Shown in pieces: positions 52,371-64,000 of a stretch of 64,000 nt of DNA. A program made the position numbers and the translations under genes. The stretch is taken from NCBI RefSeq assembly GCF_017591425.1, contig NW_024465369.1:26696001-26760000 (forward strand). The letters are read 5' to 3'. The notes under the pieces were generated by a model. The model saw nothing but the letters and a program-made list of their open reading frames with translations. It was not told the DNA's origin and did not search any database. The stretch is from Ochotona curzoniae. Lineage: Eukaryota > Chordata > Mammalia > Lagomorpha > Ochotonidae. Within the stretch, counting starts at the first letter, position 1, and every line of letters begins with the position of its first letter.

Positions 52371-52387
52371 AAAAAATTCTTAGTCTC

Positions 52388-52721
52388 TTGGGCCCGGCGC
52401 GGTGGCGCAAGTGGCTAAGTCCTCGCCTAGCACGCCCGGGATCCCATATGGGCGCCGGTTCTAATCCCGGCAGCCCCGCTTCCCTTCCAGCTCCCTGCCT
52501 GTGGCCTGGGAAAGCAGTCGAGGACGGCCCAAAGCTTTGGGAACCTGCACCCGCGTGGGAGACCCGGAAGAGGCTCCTGGCTTCGGATCGGCATAGTATC
52601 GGCCTGTTGCGCTCACTTGGGGAGTGAATCATCGGACGGAAGATCTTCCTCTCTGTCTCTCCTCTCTGTATATCCGCCTTTCCAATGAAAAAATAATAAA
52701 AATAAATCTTTAAAAAAAAAA
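52388..52721 (+). mobile_element. CSINE, very young copy (sublineage A)
   Basis: Near-consensus; shares with 7578 the intact GGTTCTAATCCCGG, GGGAACCTGCACC and the CCAATGAAAAAATAATAAAAATAAATC end. A perfect 17-bp TSD, AAAAAATTCTTAGTCTC, is at 52371-52387 and 52722-52738. One of the most recent insertions in the window. Confidence 0.97.
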
Positions 52722-52738
52722 AAAAAATTCTTAGTCTC

Positions 52739-54889
52739 CTGTTTCATTGAGAAGCATCGTTTTATATTATACTGGACCCTTTTCAGTGCAGTTGTAGTGG
52801 CTATGCAAATTTTGCATTAGTGTACTTATATGTTATCTCCCTGTGGTGTGGGAGTGCTGAAGAAAACATGTGAGAATTACAGTCATTAGTAAAGTTTTAA
52901 ACAGAAAAACAAAGCTAATATGGGAGCTGCAAAATAGAGTACGATGCAATTGTCCCATACATGCTATTTGCAATATCTTGGGAGAACTGGGGCTTCCGAA
53001 TTAGCTAGTAAGCTTCCCCCTTATATATGAATCCTATAACCAAATGCTAATTTCTATTACAAATTTCCATATAAAATATTTATGTTATGCAAATATTCAT
53101 GTTCAAATATTTCTTTTAAAATTAATTTAATAAAATATTTGTGTTCTTTTTTCCTTTTTAAGGCTCCAGATTGCTTCTTGTAAAACTATGCAGTGTGGAT
53201 AGGTCAATTTCAACAGAGGTGAAGAAAATAAAAGATAATTATTGAGAAATAGATGAAGCATTTTGAACACAATTTTAATTCTACTCTCACCAGAAATTGG
53301 TAGTTAGCAGAAAAAGCTAAGGAAACAACATGATCTAATATTTTAGATTAGACAGTGAAACTCTAAGATAATTCTCCTGTTTTTATGTTCTGTTTCAAGG
53401 AGATACTGTTCATAGAAACTTTAAGATGAAGACCATGAATATAAAAATTGTAATATTCTCAATATGATTAAGCTCTCTGTGATCTAACAGAAAAATCTTT
53501 GATGGCAAAAACTTGTTTATTTTAGAGGTGTTTGAATTCCTGGTTTTTCAGAATTATTTTTAATGATTATTTGATTTAGTGTATGATAGAACGAGGATTA
53601 CCTACCCATCAGTGATCACCCTTTTGCCTTAAATTTGACAATTTTTAAAATAGTTTTTGGCTATATTGATCAGACAGACCACTAGCACAAGCTAGTGTTC
53701 CATTTTAAACTTTCCACCATGAACTGTCTGATTTGTGGAATGCATGTTCATCATATATAAAATGAGAAGAAAGTAAATGCCCCAAGTTCTTTCTGCCTCT
53801 ATAATAATTTTATGTATAATCAAATGCTGTGTAATGCTAACAGATCTTATGCAGAAATACTATGTGAATCCAGACAGTGTAAATTGTAATATGTTCTGGT
53901 CACAAATAAATAACTGACATTTTATACTGTATTAGTTTCTATTTGTACTACTTTCAGTGTTCTGGTTTGTTGAGACCTCAAATCTAATTTCCAGTTTTCC
54001 ATGCTTTTTGTTGTATCTGGCTGTAAGCTCTTAAAATAACATTTCAACTTCCATCCATCTGCCAAACCACCCATTCATATCTCACAGCTGGATCTCTAAG
54101 AGCCACTCGTATGTTTTGGCCCAGGTATTCTGGTCCTGTGGGCTGTTGAAGTGGAATGACTTCGGCTTGAAGTAATGTTGCTGCTACAAGTTTGACACAA
54201 ATCCTGATTGTGCCCACAAGACCTGACAGAGAGCTTTACCTAGGCTGTACTTCCTATTTCACATAGTGGCTATACCAACCGCCACCACACTAAGCCATGT
54301 TCTTCCTTAAACCAACAGCTGATTGAACCTTCTCTCTGACAGACAAATCCACTTCCCACTCTCCCACCAATAAATTCATTCTGTTTTCCTCCTACTCCAG
54401 GGCAGAAGCCATCTTGCTCACAATTCACAAGTTTAAATTCCAAACCTGCCTTATTGAGACATATCATTGATCACTACTGAAGTATACACCCAACATGCCA
54501 CCATGCTCAAAGGTTCTTATAGCAGAGCATTAGTGTTCCTCCCCTTACATACAGCTGAGTTTTCTTTATGCTATCAGGGTTCCCTAATGAAAGCAGTTTT
54601 GACTTTACTACTTGGTTGGAGTGTTGGTTCTGAAATCCCAGTGCTTCAGCCCAGAATTATTTATTGCTTCTTACGGAGTACATGCTGATCCTTGTAGTAG
54701 AGCAGACTGCATCCTCCAGAGTGGGTGGAGAAACGGTAGTTTTTTTCATCTTTTATCCATTTTTAAATTCTTGTTTCACCATTTAGTTCCAAGCCCAAGA
54801 TCATGTATATAGAGCTTTCTTGCTTACTTTTTCTTGATTCAGCTTTAAGGCACATCCTAAAACATCCCATTTCCCTATCCTACGCAGAG
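52739..54889. other. AT-rich unique DNA
   Basis: About 2.15 kb without SINEs. A less AT-rich part at 54100-54460 could be an old LTR or regulatory DNA but I cannot name it. Open frames (54270-54467 minus, 54467-54688 plus) show no domain. Confidence 0.4.
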
Positions 54890-55030
54890 TCGAGTACATC
54901 AGACTGGAAATGTTCTGAAAGCAGAGATCTGGTTCATTTTATATTCATATCCCCATCAGGTGGTGCATTTGATCTTTGAGCTCACAAAAACTCTTCTGGA
55001 TAGGATGAATGACAATACAAATGAATCTTA
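54890..55030 (+). mobile_element. Possible L2 3' end
   Basis: AAAGCAGAGATCTGGTTCATTTTATATTCATATCCCC and GGATAGGATGAATGACAATAC loosely follow the L2 ending (GGGCAGGGACTTTTGTTT...TATCCCCAG...AATGAATGAATG). Weak. Confidence 0.35.
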
Positions 55031-55104
55031 TTTTACATTCATCTTTTATCTAAGCAGCAATAACAGCAATAGGAAGATATTGCTCCAGTTATGAGTACAT
55101 TCAG

Positions 55105-55200
55105 AATCTTTGTTTTTGCTTTCAACGAGACATCGGACATTAGTCTCCTCCTCCGTAAAGTGAGGATTATTCTGATCCTTGCCCTAGCCTGCCAAATGGG
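55105..55200 (+). mobile_element. Possible MIR core
   Basis: GACATTAGTCTCCTCCTCCGTAAAGTGAGGATTATTCTGATCC resembles the MIR core CTCAGTTTCCTCATCTGTAAAATGGGGATAATAATAG. Short and diverged. Confidence 0.45.
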
Positions 55201-55402
55201 AAGACGTAAGGGAAAGCAGTACATGATGTCAGTTACTGCTGACCAGGGATTTGTTTCATTCTCCTCTGTCTTAATCATTCTGAATGTTCAGTCCTTGACT
55301 TTCAGTGTTTTAATTTCTATATGTCATAGAAGCTAGGAATCTTCAAAAACAATTTCATTTTCATGGTAAGTTACTGAAATAGATTTCACATTTACATTAC
55401 TA

Positions 55403-55753
55403 CAGGCAAACCTCACTTTATTGTACTTCACAGATGTCACTATTTGCAAATTGAACACTTGTGGCAACTCTGTAAGGCAAGTCTATTCCCATCATTTTTT
55501 TCTGAAAGCTCAAATAACTACTAGCATTTTTAAACAATAAACTGTGTCAAATTAAAGGACACACATATATTTATATATAACAGTTTTAGGCATAATGGTA
55601 TTGCAAACTTCTGCAGCATGGTGTAACTATAGCATGAATATGCATTGGGAAAACAAATAATTCATGTGTTCTGCTTTTTGCAGAAGTTTGTATTGTTTTG
55701 TTGCAGGGCTCTACATCTGAACCTGCAATATCTTACAGATAGGTATGGATCTG
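55403..55753 (+). mobile_element. Tigger1-type non-autonomous DNA transposon
   Basis: Left end CAGGCAAACCTCACTTTATTG, then CACAGATGTC, GCAAATTGAACACTTGTGGCAACTCTG, GCAAGTCTATTC; right end GGCATAATGGTATTGCA, CATTGGGAAAACAAATAATTCATGTG, GAACCTGCAATATCTTACAG and AGGTATGGATCTG. These are the two ends of Tigger1 with the transposase gene deleted. TA target duplications flank it (55401-55402 and 55754-55755). Only about 350 bp against 2.4 kb for the full transposon, so it cannot move by itself; family activity predates lagomorphs. Confidence 0.88.
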
Positions 55754-55755
55754 TA

Positions 55756-55942
55756 ACATTGCTTTTTCACTTATGAGTTATGCAGGCATGAAACATCTTT
55801 CCTTCCCCCATCCCCATCCCCATCTGCCGTAATTAGGTGAAGAAGGATCTTACTGAGTAACTTACAATGATATAAAATTTACTTGTATTTTTGATAGCTT
55901 ACCCTTTAACTATATGCATATATTACTAAGAACAAGTAATTT
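55756..55942. other. Unique DNA
   Basis: Under 200 bp; a CCCCATCCCCATCCCC tract at 55807-55822 is the only notable part. Confidence 0.45.
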
Positions 55943-56296
55943 TATAAAGGCTTATTTATTTATTTTGAAAATCAGAACCCCAGGGAGAGTGAGAGAAAGA
56001 CAGGACAGAGAAGGATGAGGCTGAGGTTTGCAAAATACAGAATAGATCTTCTATTCACTGGTTCAATTCCTAGATTACTGCAATGGCAGGTGCTAAGCCA
56101 AGGCAAACCAGGAGCCCAGAACATCATTTGGATCTCCCACCTAGATTTAAGCTGTCCAAATGCTTGGGTCATCCTCCTCTGCTTTTCCTAGGTCATTAGC
56201 AGAGACCTGGGTATAAAGTGGAGCTAAGTGGGATGGGAACTGGTACTAACATGGGATGCTGATATCTTATCTGCTATGCTGAAAATCTGGCCCCAA
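55943..56296 (-). mobile_element. CSINE, old copy
   Basis: AAAGGCTTATTTATTTATTTTGAAAATCAG, GGGAGAGTGAGAGAAAGACAGG, TTCACTGGTTCAATTCC, GCAATGGCAGGTGCTAAGCC, GATCTCCCACCTAGATTTAAGC, ATCTGCTATGCTGAAAATCTGGCCCC. Confidence 0.85.
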
Positions 56297-56539
56297 GAAT
56301 AAGTAGTTCTTAACAAATTCTGAGTCTGTGTACAGAAAAAGAATACTATCTGAACATATTAATAAATTCTGAGAATTTGATACTTTAAATTATAAGCATA
56401 CAAAATAAATCCTTTCACCTTACTGACAAATATATTTGATGCCTTATGAACATATAGATAACAGAAGGTAGCAATTTGTAAAATTCTATAGTTCAATGAG
56501 GAGCATAAACTTGAGTATATGTAAGCACTATACATAATC

Positions 56540-56842
56540 CATGATTTTGTGGCTCATGGGATTATCACCTGGAACGCCTACAAGTCATAAAAAGTGCTGG
56601 TTAGAGTCCCAGCTACTGCACTTCTGGCCCAGCTCCCTGCTAATGGTCATGGGAAGCATCAGATGATGGCTCAAATATTTGAGTACCCATGTGAAAGACT
56701 TTGACAGAGCTCCAAATTCCTGACTTAGGCCAAACTCATGCCCTCTGCCACTGCAGGCATTTCAGGAAAGAACCAGCGAGTGGAAGATCTCCCTCTCTCT
56801 ACCTTTTCTGTCTTTCCAAAAAATACATAAAATTGTTTTAAA
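56540..56842 (+). mobile_element. CSINE, old copy
   Basis: GATTTTGTGGCTCATGGGATTATCACC head, GCTGGTTAGAGTCCCAGCTACTGC, GGCCCAGCTCCCTGCTAATGG, GAACCAGCGAGTGGAAGATCTCC, GTCTTTCCAAAAAATACATAAAATTG. Confidence 0.85.
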
Positions 56843-58004
56843 GCGCTATCACTCAAATGTCATCGACTTACCCATTATTAATGTTGAAATATTTGTGATC
56901 CAATTTCAATTGCCTAGTTTTCCACATGTTTATCATTTTTGGTTGATTTTAAAATCTTTAAAATGGTCATGTGTATCTAGGAAGGTGTCCTGTCATTACT
57001 CCTTGGCTATTGATGACTTAGAAGGTTTTACGAATCAGTCAGTTACTCTGGGCTTCAGGTGTCCTGATTTCAACTGTGATGGTCAATGGTACTGTGGCTG
57101 TGCATGTAGAGGCATTAACTTACCAGAAACACATCCTTACATTTACATTTGTTTGACACCTACTTGAGTGGAAGGAAGTCTGAGCAACATCGCTCTCATG
57201 TTACAGTTTACAGTGATAAGGCCGATTACGATGGTCATATTAACACTGTAGGAGATACACAAGTACATTCTTGTCCGAATCCAACTTCTCAGCAATTCTT
57301 ACTACTCATCTAGAAGGATTCCATTCCATACTCTCCAGTTTTCAGCTCATCTGGCATCTGTTTTAGCCACAAAGAACCTGTATTGCAACGTGGCACCTTT
57401 CTCAAAACAGCCTTGTGGAAAGACACCTGTAATGGGCAGTTTTTGCTCCAAAGCGCATTCTCTTAAGTTAGTCAAGTCTTTGTTTAGTCTACATTAGGGC
57501 TAAGTTACTCTTGTTACCAAATCCTGCTTCTTTCCTCTTCTTTTCTTGAATGGAAGTTGATCCCTAAATAACATCTTACACACCAAAATCTGTTTCAAAT
57601 CTGTTTCCACAAAGCCCCATTTGTGATAGATATTCTATCCTTAAAATAGTTCTACCTATTCCCTGTGTTTCTAAGCTCGCCAGTGATTCCATTGCCTGAA
57701 CTATTGCGGGCTACATATCTCCCTAATTCCCCCAAGAAATAAAGTGTTTGCAAGAGCAGAATCCTCTGGTGTTCAGGGCTGCACTTGATGCCTCAATTTC
57801 TCAAAGAAACTCTCCTTCCATATGCCTTGGAGAATAATCCTTTCAATGTACTCAGACTGCTGGAAACAAAAACCAGCAAAACAGCTTTCTTCAAGCAATC
57901 CGTGCTTCACACTTTGCTTGCAAACTTCCCCTGTTCAAGAAAACCCCAACTATATTAAACAGCTTGGGAAGATTTAATTTGAAGGAACAACATTTAGTTA
58001 GGCC
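56843..58004. other. Unique DNA
   Basis: About 1.16 kb; a 90-codon frame (56895-57167) is cysteine-containing but matches no family I know and has no splice context. Confidence 0.4.

Positions 58005-58054
<50 letters not shown>
58005..58054. repeat. (CA)n microsatellite, about 25 units
   Basis: An uninterrupted CA dinucleotide run of about 49 bp; likely polymorphic. Confidence 0.97.
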
Positions 58055-58055
<1 letters not shown>

Positions 58056-59281
58056 CTCAATAAATTATCCTGGGTTTGAAGCATGGAAATATCCTTGCTT
58101 TAGAAAGAGAACTACAGCAAAGGGAACAGAGAATGGCCCAGGAACTGAAAGGAAGTGGAAACAATGAGATTGGTATGGAAGGAGTATCTCAGCCAACGAG
58201 AGAGCTAAGTGAGCCTGAACCATAGAAGAAGTTATAAAGACAGGGAGGAGGAAAGTGAGTATGTGTGACAAACCAGTGAGAAGTGTCTGCTTTTAGAACT
58301 TGAGGTGGGGAAGAGTCAGGGATGACTACAGATTCTATTTAAAACTAATGAAAAGATAATTATTCCATCCACAGAGTCAGAGACAAGAGACTACAGATTT
58401 TTTTTGTGGGGGGATGGAAAGGGATTTAGTGGGGGAAAAGAGAGTTAGTGATTATGGGAAAAAAATGAAACAGGTAGAGGTTAAAGTGGGGTTCATAATT
58501 CCTCCATTGGAAGTACTGCTTAATCATGCAGACTTGCTTTCTTGAAAAATAGTTCTCAGTGTACCAGTAAAACAACATGGGAAGATACGTTCCCATCATA
58601 ACCAGCTGTGTGTGAAGGTGGTTGATGACTTCCTAATTCTCCTTGCTCTATAGCTGAAATATGAATGCAGGCCAGATTTAACAGGTAGAAGTTTTTGATG
58701 TCAGAAGGGGAATGGTTAAGTGGACAGCACATCTGAGAGCAAGACAAGTAAGCATTGGGATAAGTAGAAGATTGAGAAATAAGTTTCTAGCTATAGGAAA
58801 AAAAGAAAACAAACAAAAGAAAAGCCACTAACAAATCTTCTAATGAAGAATACAGACTCATTATTTCTAATTTATCTTCAATTCTCAGAAAAAAAAAACT
58901 AATGGATATTCTATTTCATTATCATCTGGGACCAAATTGAGCTATAGGAATGGGGTTCTGCAGTCCTTTTACATCATTGTATTAACAAAGGAGAAAGCTC
59001 TTGACCCCAAATGAAAATTTTCCTTCCTGTCATTTAAATACTAGCTATTAGATTTCTACTTCCTGGAATCTTAAATAAAAACTCCACCTTTTTTAAAGAA
59101 ATACCTATGAAACAATTTTAATTCACAATATGCCTCTAACACTTAACCCATCTAAACACAATCACTACACTTTTCTGAATCGCAAATGTCTGTACAGCAA
59201 AAGCATTTGCCATATAAAGGTTATTTTAAATAGATTTTCTGAGAAAGTATAGGACTACTAATAATTTTGGCACTTTAAAAC
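58055..59281. other. Unique DNA
   Basis: About 1.2 kb, partly purine-rich (58200-58480). Possibly an ancient repeat but not nameable. Confidence 0.4.
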
Positions 59282-59466
59282 TAATTTTATTGAGCACTTA
59301 TGTGCCAATTGTCATTTTGTGCGTGACCTTGATTACTCTTGGCTGCTGATTTCCGTTCCTTTAACAATTTTATTTTAACATCTACTTTACAGATAAAAAA
59401 ATAAACTAAGCAATTTTTAAGTAAGTCTGACAAAGTGGTATTAGGAGCAAAGCCCGACCTTGAGTG
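59282..59466 (-). mobile_element. MIR, antisense
   Basis: TTTTATTGAGCACTTATGTGCCAATTG, then ACTTTACAGATAAAAAAATAAACTAAG, TTTTTAAGTAAGTCTGACAAAGTGG, GGAGCAAAGCCCGACC: the antisense MIR order (ATTTATTGAGC...TACTATGTGCC...TTTTACAGATGAGGAAACTGAG). Confidence 0.75.
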
Positions 59467-59837
59467 CAGGCTCTTCAGTGTGAGAGTACCCATATCGGAC
59501 ATTGGTACCCCAAACACAAGTCTCAACATGTGCACTCAAAGACCATCCGGTATGCTAATTTTCAGGAGACCTTTAAAAAATCCTCATTTTCTTTGATTTT
59601 TAATTTTAAAAGCAAATATATTAGATATTTCTTTAGTTAACTTTGTTCTAAAATTTAATGACAAATAGTTCTTGTCTATGATTCACTTGATGCTTGCTTT
59701 TTCAGTGCAAACACAGTTCAGAGTTCATGGCATGGAAAAATTTTAGGTAAAATGATATTTAATACTTATGGGAAACTACAATTCTGCATTTTCCAATTAA
59801 AATTTTATTTGTAAATTCACCTTAGCTTTTAGAAAAT
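59467..59837. other. Unique DNA
   Basis: About 370 bp, nothing recognised. Confidence 0.45.
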
Positions 59838-60160
59838 ATTTTGTCTTTATTGCAAAGCAAGAATTACAGAGAGGAGAAATAGAGACAAAAAAGTGAAAGA
59901 TGTTGCATCTGCTAGTTCACTCTCCCAGTGGCCACAGCAGCCAGGACTAAAGCGATGTGATGCTGGAAACCAGGAGCTTTCTCTGTGCCTCCAGAAAGTT
60001 GCAATGAGTCCAAGGACTTGAACCATTCTCTGTGGATTCCCCAGGCTCTAAGCAGGGAGCTGGATTGGAAATAGAGCAGCCTTGACAGGAACCTGTGCCC
60101 ATTTGGGATGCCAGCTCCCCAGGTGGAACCTCAGCCTAAGGCACAGAGCCAGCCACCATG
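59838..60160 (-). mobile_element. CSINE, middle-aged to old
   Basis: TTTGTCTTTATTGCAAAGCAAG, TTACAGAGAGGAGAAATAGAGAC, TAGTTCACTCTCCCAGTGG, GGAAACCAGGAGC, TAAGCAGGGAGCTGGATTGG, GAACCTCAGCCTAAGGCACAGAGCCAGCC. Confidence 0.88.
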
Positions 60161-60164
60161 TTTT

Positions 60165-60400
60165 TTTTTTAATTGCTTTTATCTGGCACATATTTGTGCG
60201 CATTTATATGACATGTGAGGTTATAGCACATGTATACGAAGTGTGATGATTGAATCAGGGAACTTTACATTTTCATCTCCAAACATTTGTTGTTTCATAA
60301 AAAGGGATTCTATACTATCCATTTCAAAATGATTTGCTTTCTTCATTCTTATATCACTTTGGATCATTAGAAAATGTTAAAAGTAACAAACTTTTAGAAT
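60165..60400 (-). mobile_element. Old L1 3' UTR, antisense
   Basis: Poly-T start, GAGGTTATAGCACATGTATACGAAGTGTGATGATTGAATCAGGG, ATTTTCATCTCCAAACATTTGTTGTTTC: antisense of the old L1 3' UTR (GTGTAATAATCACATCAGGG...CATCACCTCAAGCATTTATC). Confidence 0.7.
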
Positions 60401-61366
60401 TTACAATTCTATAGCTAACAGACTTTAGTTTAAAATATAAGCTATTATGAAACCATACCTATGAAATATTTGAACAGTTCCTTGATAGGTCTGTAAATTG
60501 TAACATTTTGCTGGTTAGGACATGCAATAGTCTAAAATAATAATACACACAGGGAGAATGTTTTGGATCTGGGCACTGAGTTATAATCACAATAGACTGA
60601 TTTTAGTAAAAAAATAAAAAAAATACAATATCTATGTTTCAAAGACAGATCAAATTAGCCAGTATTACGTCAGGTGACAAAATGAGTGGAATGGAATAAT
60701 GTTTTCTGTTCCACATAGTTATTAAAGGACCAACGTTGATAAAGATTGTAGAGAGTGGGTGACAGTGGGTAGGGGGTCAGAGGGTGGAGAGGACATGGTG
60801 GGAAACACAGAGTATATTGCATGGGAGGTTTAAATAAAGAGGCCAGGCATTGAAGATGTGTGTGTGTGCGTGTGTGTGTATAAAATTTCAACTCACATTC
60901 TGTAATGTAGACTTCAGTTATATCTGGAGAGACGTCTTACTACAAGAGAGATTGGAAAGACACTCTGTGTCTAAGGGAAGAGTAAATGAGTGGTTATGTG
61001 TTTATTCTAATCTCTATCATAAATAGACGCAAATACCAATGTTCACAGGATGTGACGTATCATTTACTTTTTCTGAGCTTCAATTTTCTGTTAGAAATTT
61101 ATAGAAAAATAATTCATACATTGTATGTTTATAATAAAGATAAAGTGAGATTGGTCTATGGGGTGTTCAGTTTACTATTCAGCAATAATACTTTCTCAGC
61201 AAATGGAAGCCATTTTACTTTTCTGAAAAGAAGATACTCAGGCACCCCTTTTGCAACATTTTTGTGGGAATTTCCAGGGTCACAAACAAGTGATCCAGTA
61301 TCAGAATCACCGGCCAAATATTTAAAAAAGTAGAAATTATAAAGAGTGTTTAGATTATTGTTTTAT
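60401..61366. other. AT-rich unique DNA with a short (TG)n
   Basis: About 965 bp; TG repeats with one CG interruption at 60857-60879. A 115-codon frame (60986-61333) has no recognisable domain. Confidence 0.45.
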
Positions 61367-61575
61367 GAGAACAATAATAGTTAGCATTTACTGAGTACTA
61401 ACTTGACAAAGACCTTTATTCAAAGTAAGCTATCTAATATAACATTCTTAGAATGCAAGCATTATTCTCATCCTCATTTTTAGTTAAGGAAACAGAGCTT
61501 TAGAGAGTTAAAGTGTTGTGTCTATGTCCACAATCAGAAAAAAATTAAAAGTAAAATTTGATTCGCGGTTCATTT
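61367..61575 (-). mobile_element. MIR, antisense
   Basis: ACAATAATAGTTAGCATTTACTGAGTACTAACTTG, TTATTCTCATCCTCATTTTTAGTTAAGGAAACAGAGCTTTAGAGAG, TTAAAGTGTTGTGTCTATGTCCACAATCAG: a well-preserved antisense MIR. Confidence 0.85.
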
Positions 61576-64000
61576 TACTTTTGAGTTCTGGTTCCAGATA
61601 ACTGAAGAAGAGAGAAGTCAGCATCAGAATTTAGGGCAAATATGCATCACACAAGACGTGAGGGTAAGCACAGAAGTGCACAAATTCATCAGGGGCATGC
61701 AGGAGGGCTGTTCCTTTCCTGAGACCAAGGCCAGAGCATGACAAGTTACATTCTAAAGTAGGATTGATCCAGAAGTCCATCTCATAACACATCTCAGCTT
61801 GAGTTACAAAAATGCACATATAGTTATACAGCAGTGTCTGAGACTGAATTTGTTACCCCAGGGTGCAACGATGTCAGCTAGGGACAAAGTCTAGCTATGG
61901 AAGAAGTAGGTATTTCCCTTTCAAAATCAGGAGGGAGCACGGTTATTGTGTTAACAGACACAGAGAACACACACACACACAGTCTACAAATGCTAAGGGT
62001 GCCAATGCAATTGACTTCATTTCCATTTACAATTTGAAATTTTAAAAAATGTACAATAACAACTGCTGCCTAACAGAAACAGACGTCACAAGGATAGGGT
62101 ATTTGTGATTTGAAGTGTAATAGAAGCTCTGTGGCTAATTGGACCCTGCTGTAACTCTCTTGAGCTGCACTTGAGCTAGATATATCCCCATGGAAAACAG
62201 CAATTACCTTCAATCTCCCTGATCTGAAGTAATCCTTGCTACATGCATTCCTCATTGTGAGTGACGAAGCCCACTGTTTGCTGAGTCTTAAACCAAATGA
62301 TGCTTCACAAGGAAAATTTAAACTTGAGACAGAATTCTTTGGTTCCCAATTTTGAATCTATTTTTTCTCATATATTTTATACATTCCCAAATCAGGTTGA
62401 GGTTGGCTACAGACGATGCTGGCGTGTAAAGAGAAGGGTTGAGAAGCTGCTCCGACTCCCATGAGAGAACTCAGTAATGAAACTATGTATTGTCCACCTT
62501 ATATACTGGATTTGATTTTGTACTATTTGCGCAACTGTGTATGTTTATCTCTCAGCACTGGAGGGCTTCCACTAGCTCTGGGCTGCGGGAACATAGACTA
62601 TGGGATAAAAAGGAATAGGGCATACACCCACGCTCCAAAAGCTGATGTAATCCTTTTTCTCTTACTGGCTATTGAGTAATATTTGCCATTAGAAACTGTT
62701 AGAATAAGCTGATAGTTACAATCTTCAGTGAAAAATAATTGTTTTGATCCCAGGAATAAAGTGAGCGTTATTATTTTTCATTACAATCATTCAAAAGTTT
62801 GTGCCTAAAACTTATAGGTTCCAGAGCCTAAAAGAAGAACTTACTAATATTTTTAACGCTGGAAATTACCTTGTTTCAGTAAATCGAAAGATTAATATTT
62901 AAGACCTCATAAATTTTGTTCACAGAGCATAACCAAATATTATTATCATAACAAAAACAAAACCCCAACTCAGCAAATTAGTCACCAAAGACCACAAGCA
63001 AATTGACATTTTAGTTTCTTAACTAATGGAATCATTTGTCATTTTCCTGAAGCAGTTCATTATAAAAATAAATTAAGAATAAGTAAATTGTAGTCATAGC
63101 AATCATGATGAAATTATTAGTAATCGCATTTGCCGGCATGAAAGTTTTAGCGTGCTTCTCATCAGCAGATGTTATTCAAAATAACTTTGGAAATAAGCAC
63201 TGGTGTAATGTCGAGTTTTAGTTTTTAATTTAAAAAGCATAGCGGAAGTAAGAAAGTTACTAATTAAAAAGAGAAGTGTAGTCCTTCCTTTCAAATGTAC
63301 CCAAGTGTAACTGTGCAAGTCTAATATTAAAATAAAAAAGGCGAAATCTCTCTACTACCTTAACTAGTAAAAAGAAAATTAGAAAGCAGAAACTAGCTCA
63401 AGCAGTTTCTAAATAAATGAAAAGGAAATTACATTTCTCTGGGTAAATATTTACTTCCTTCAGCGTGCCAACAAAAGCTACTATTTCAGAAATGGGAATG
63501 ATAGTAACTAACTGGTACCTAGTTGAATTAATTGGAAATGTGCTGTATTTCCTTTTGAGCCTTGGCTTAATTGTAAAATAAAGAAATTTCAATCTGATGC
63601 TCTAATTGCACTTGGGATCTGGTATCCTGTTTATATATATAAGATGGCCTTAATTTTATGTGAGTAGACCATGTTAAGAATACCTTAATCATTTTTATAA
63701 TGGCTTCCTCTAATAGAACATTCTTTTTCCAGAGCTCTAAAACTTATTTTTTATTCCTTTTAGTTTATTCCATTTAAGCTTAAATCATCTTCATTTATCA
63801 AAATTTTAGGTGCAAAAATATGAAACAAAATGTTTGCTTAAGGTTTTATAAAACATAACTTTAAATGCTGGCATTTAAGAAGAAAATTGTGTTTAAATTG
63901 GTTTTTATCTCTATATTAGGTATACATAGAGAAATTTACTCAACTGACTACTGTTATTTGTAGCCAATGTTTGATTAAATAAACTGATGGAAGAAATCTT
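61576..64000. other. AT-rich unique DNA to the end of the window
   Basis: About 2.4 kb with no SINE or named repeat. The part 62930-63250 (TCGCATTTGCCGGCATG, AGCGTGCTTCTCATCAGCAG, TAATGTCGAG) keeps several CpGs and could be conserved non-coding DNA. No exon supported. Confidence 0.4.

Noticed and set aside
1..64000. CRISPR array, operon, bacterial insertion sequence or phage
   Set aside because: No regularly spaced direct repeats with unique spacers and no prokaryotic coding density; the DNA is mammalian.

Overview
The window looks like gene-free nuclear DNA from a lagomorph, most likely a pika (Ochotona). The main evidence is about 45 copies of a tRNA-derived, T+ class SINE of the lagomorph CSINE type: a GGCCCGGCGCGGTGG-like head, A and B boxes, a CT-rich 3' part, then AATAAA/TCTTT/poly(A). 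Several L1 elements carry lagomorph-type 3' UTRs. I recall the exact SINE variant as the pika form; no database was searched. The DNA is AT-rich and CpG-poor outside repeats. No protein-coding exon could be supported: nearly all long open frames run through SINE or L1 sequence. The only recognisable gene-derived sequence is a broken RPL31 processed pseudogene (28271-28634, minus).

Layout: 1-5.2 kb holds two L1 3' UTR pieces and five SINEs. 5.6-9.9 kb has a MaLR LTR and six SINEs, including a very young copy at 7578 with a perfect 17-bp target-site duplication (TSD). 9.9-13 kb is L1-rich and contains an apparent SINE-L1 chimeric insertion. 13-20 kb mixes young and old SINEs, MaLR LTRs, and a SINE split by an L1. 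20-37.5 kb is SINE-dotted, mostly unique DNA with a MaLR LTR broken by the RPL31 retrocopy, a fold-back SINE and a MIR. 37.5-42.6 kb has no SINE and contains a CpG-retaining block near 40.7 kb; it is the best candidate for functional non-coding DNA. 42.6-48.3 kb is repeat-rich, including an L1 split by a SINE whose tail has grown into a 265-bp (CTTT)n microsatellite. 48.3-64 kb is sparser: an L1 3' UTR, one young SINE, a Tigger1-type DNA transposon relic, MIRs and a few old SINEs.

Nothing here amounts to a multi-gene system. The interest lies in retrotransposition mechanism: a SINE-L1 chimera in one TSD, a hairpin with a GNRA tetraloop next to a G-quadruplex motif in two L1 3' UTRs, two sublineages of a young SINE (one with a shared B-box deletion), a fold-back SINE, and a palindrome extended by an apparent template switch. 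Family names rest on remembered consensus sequences, and repeat boundaries are good to about 5-20 bp unless a TSD is given.
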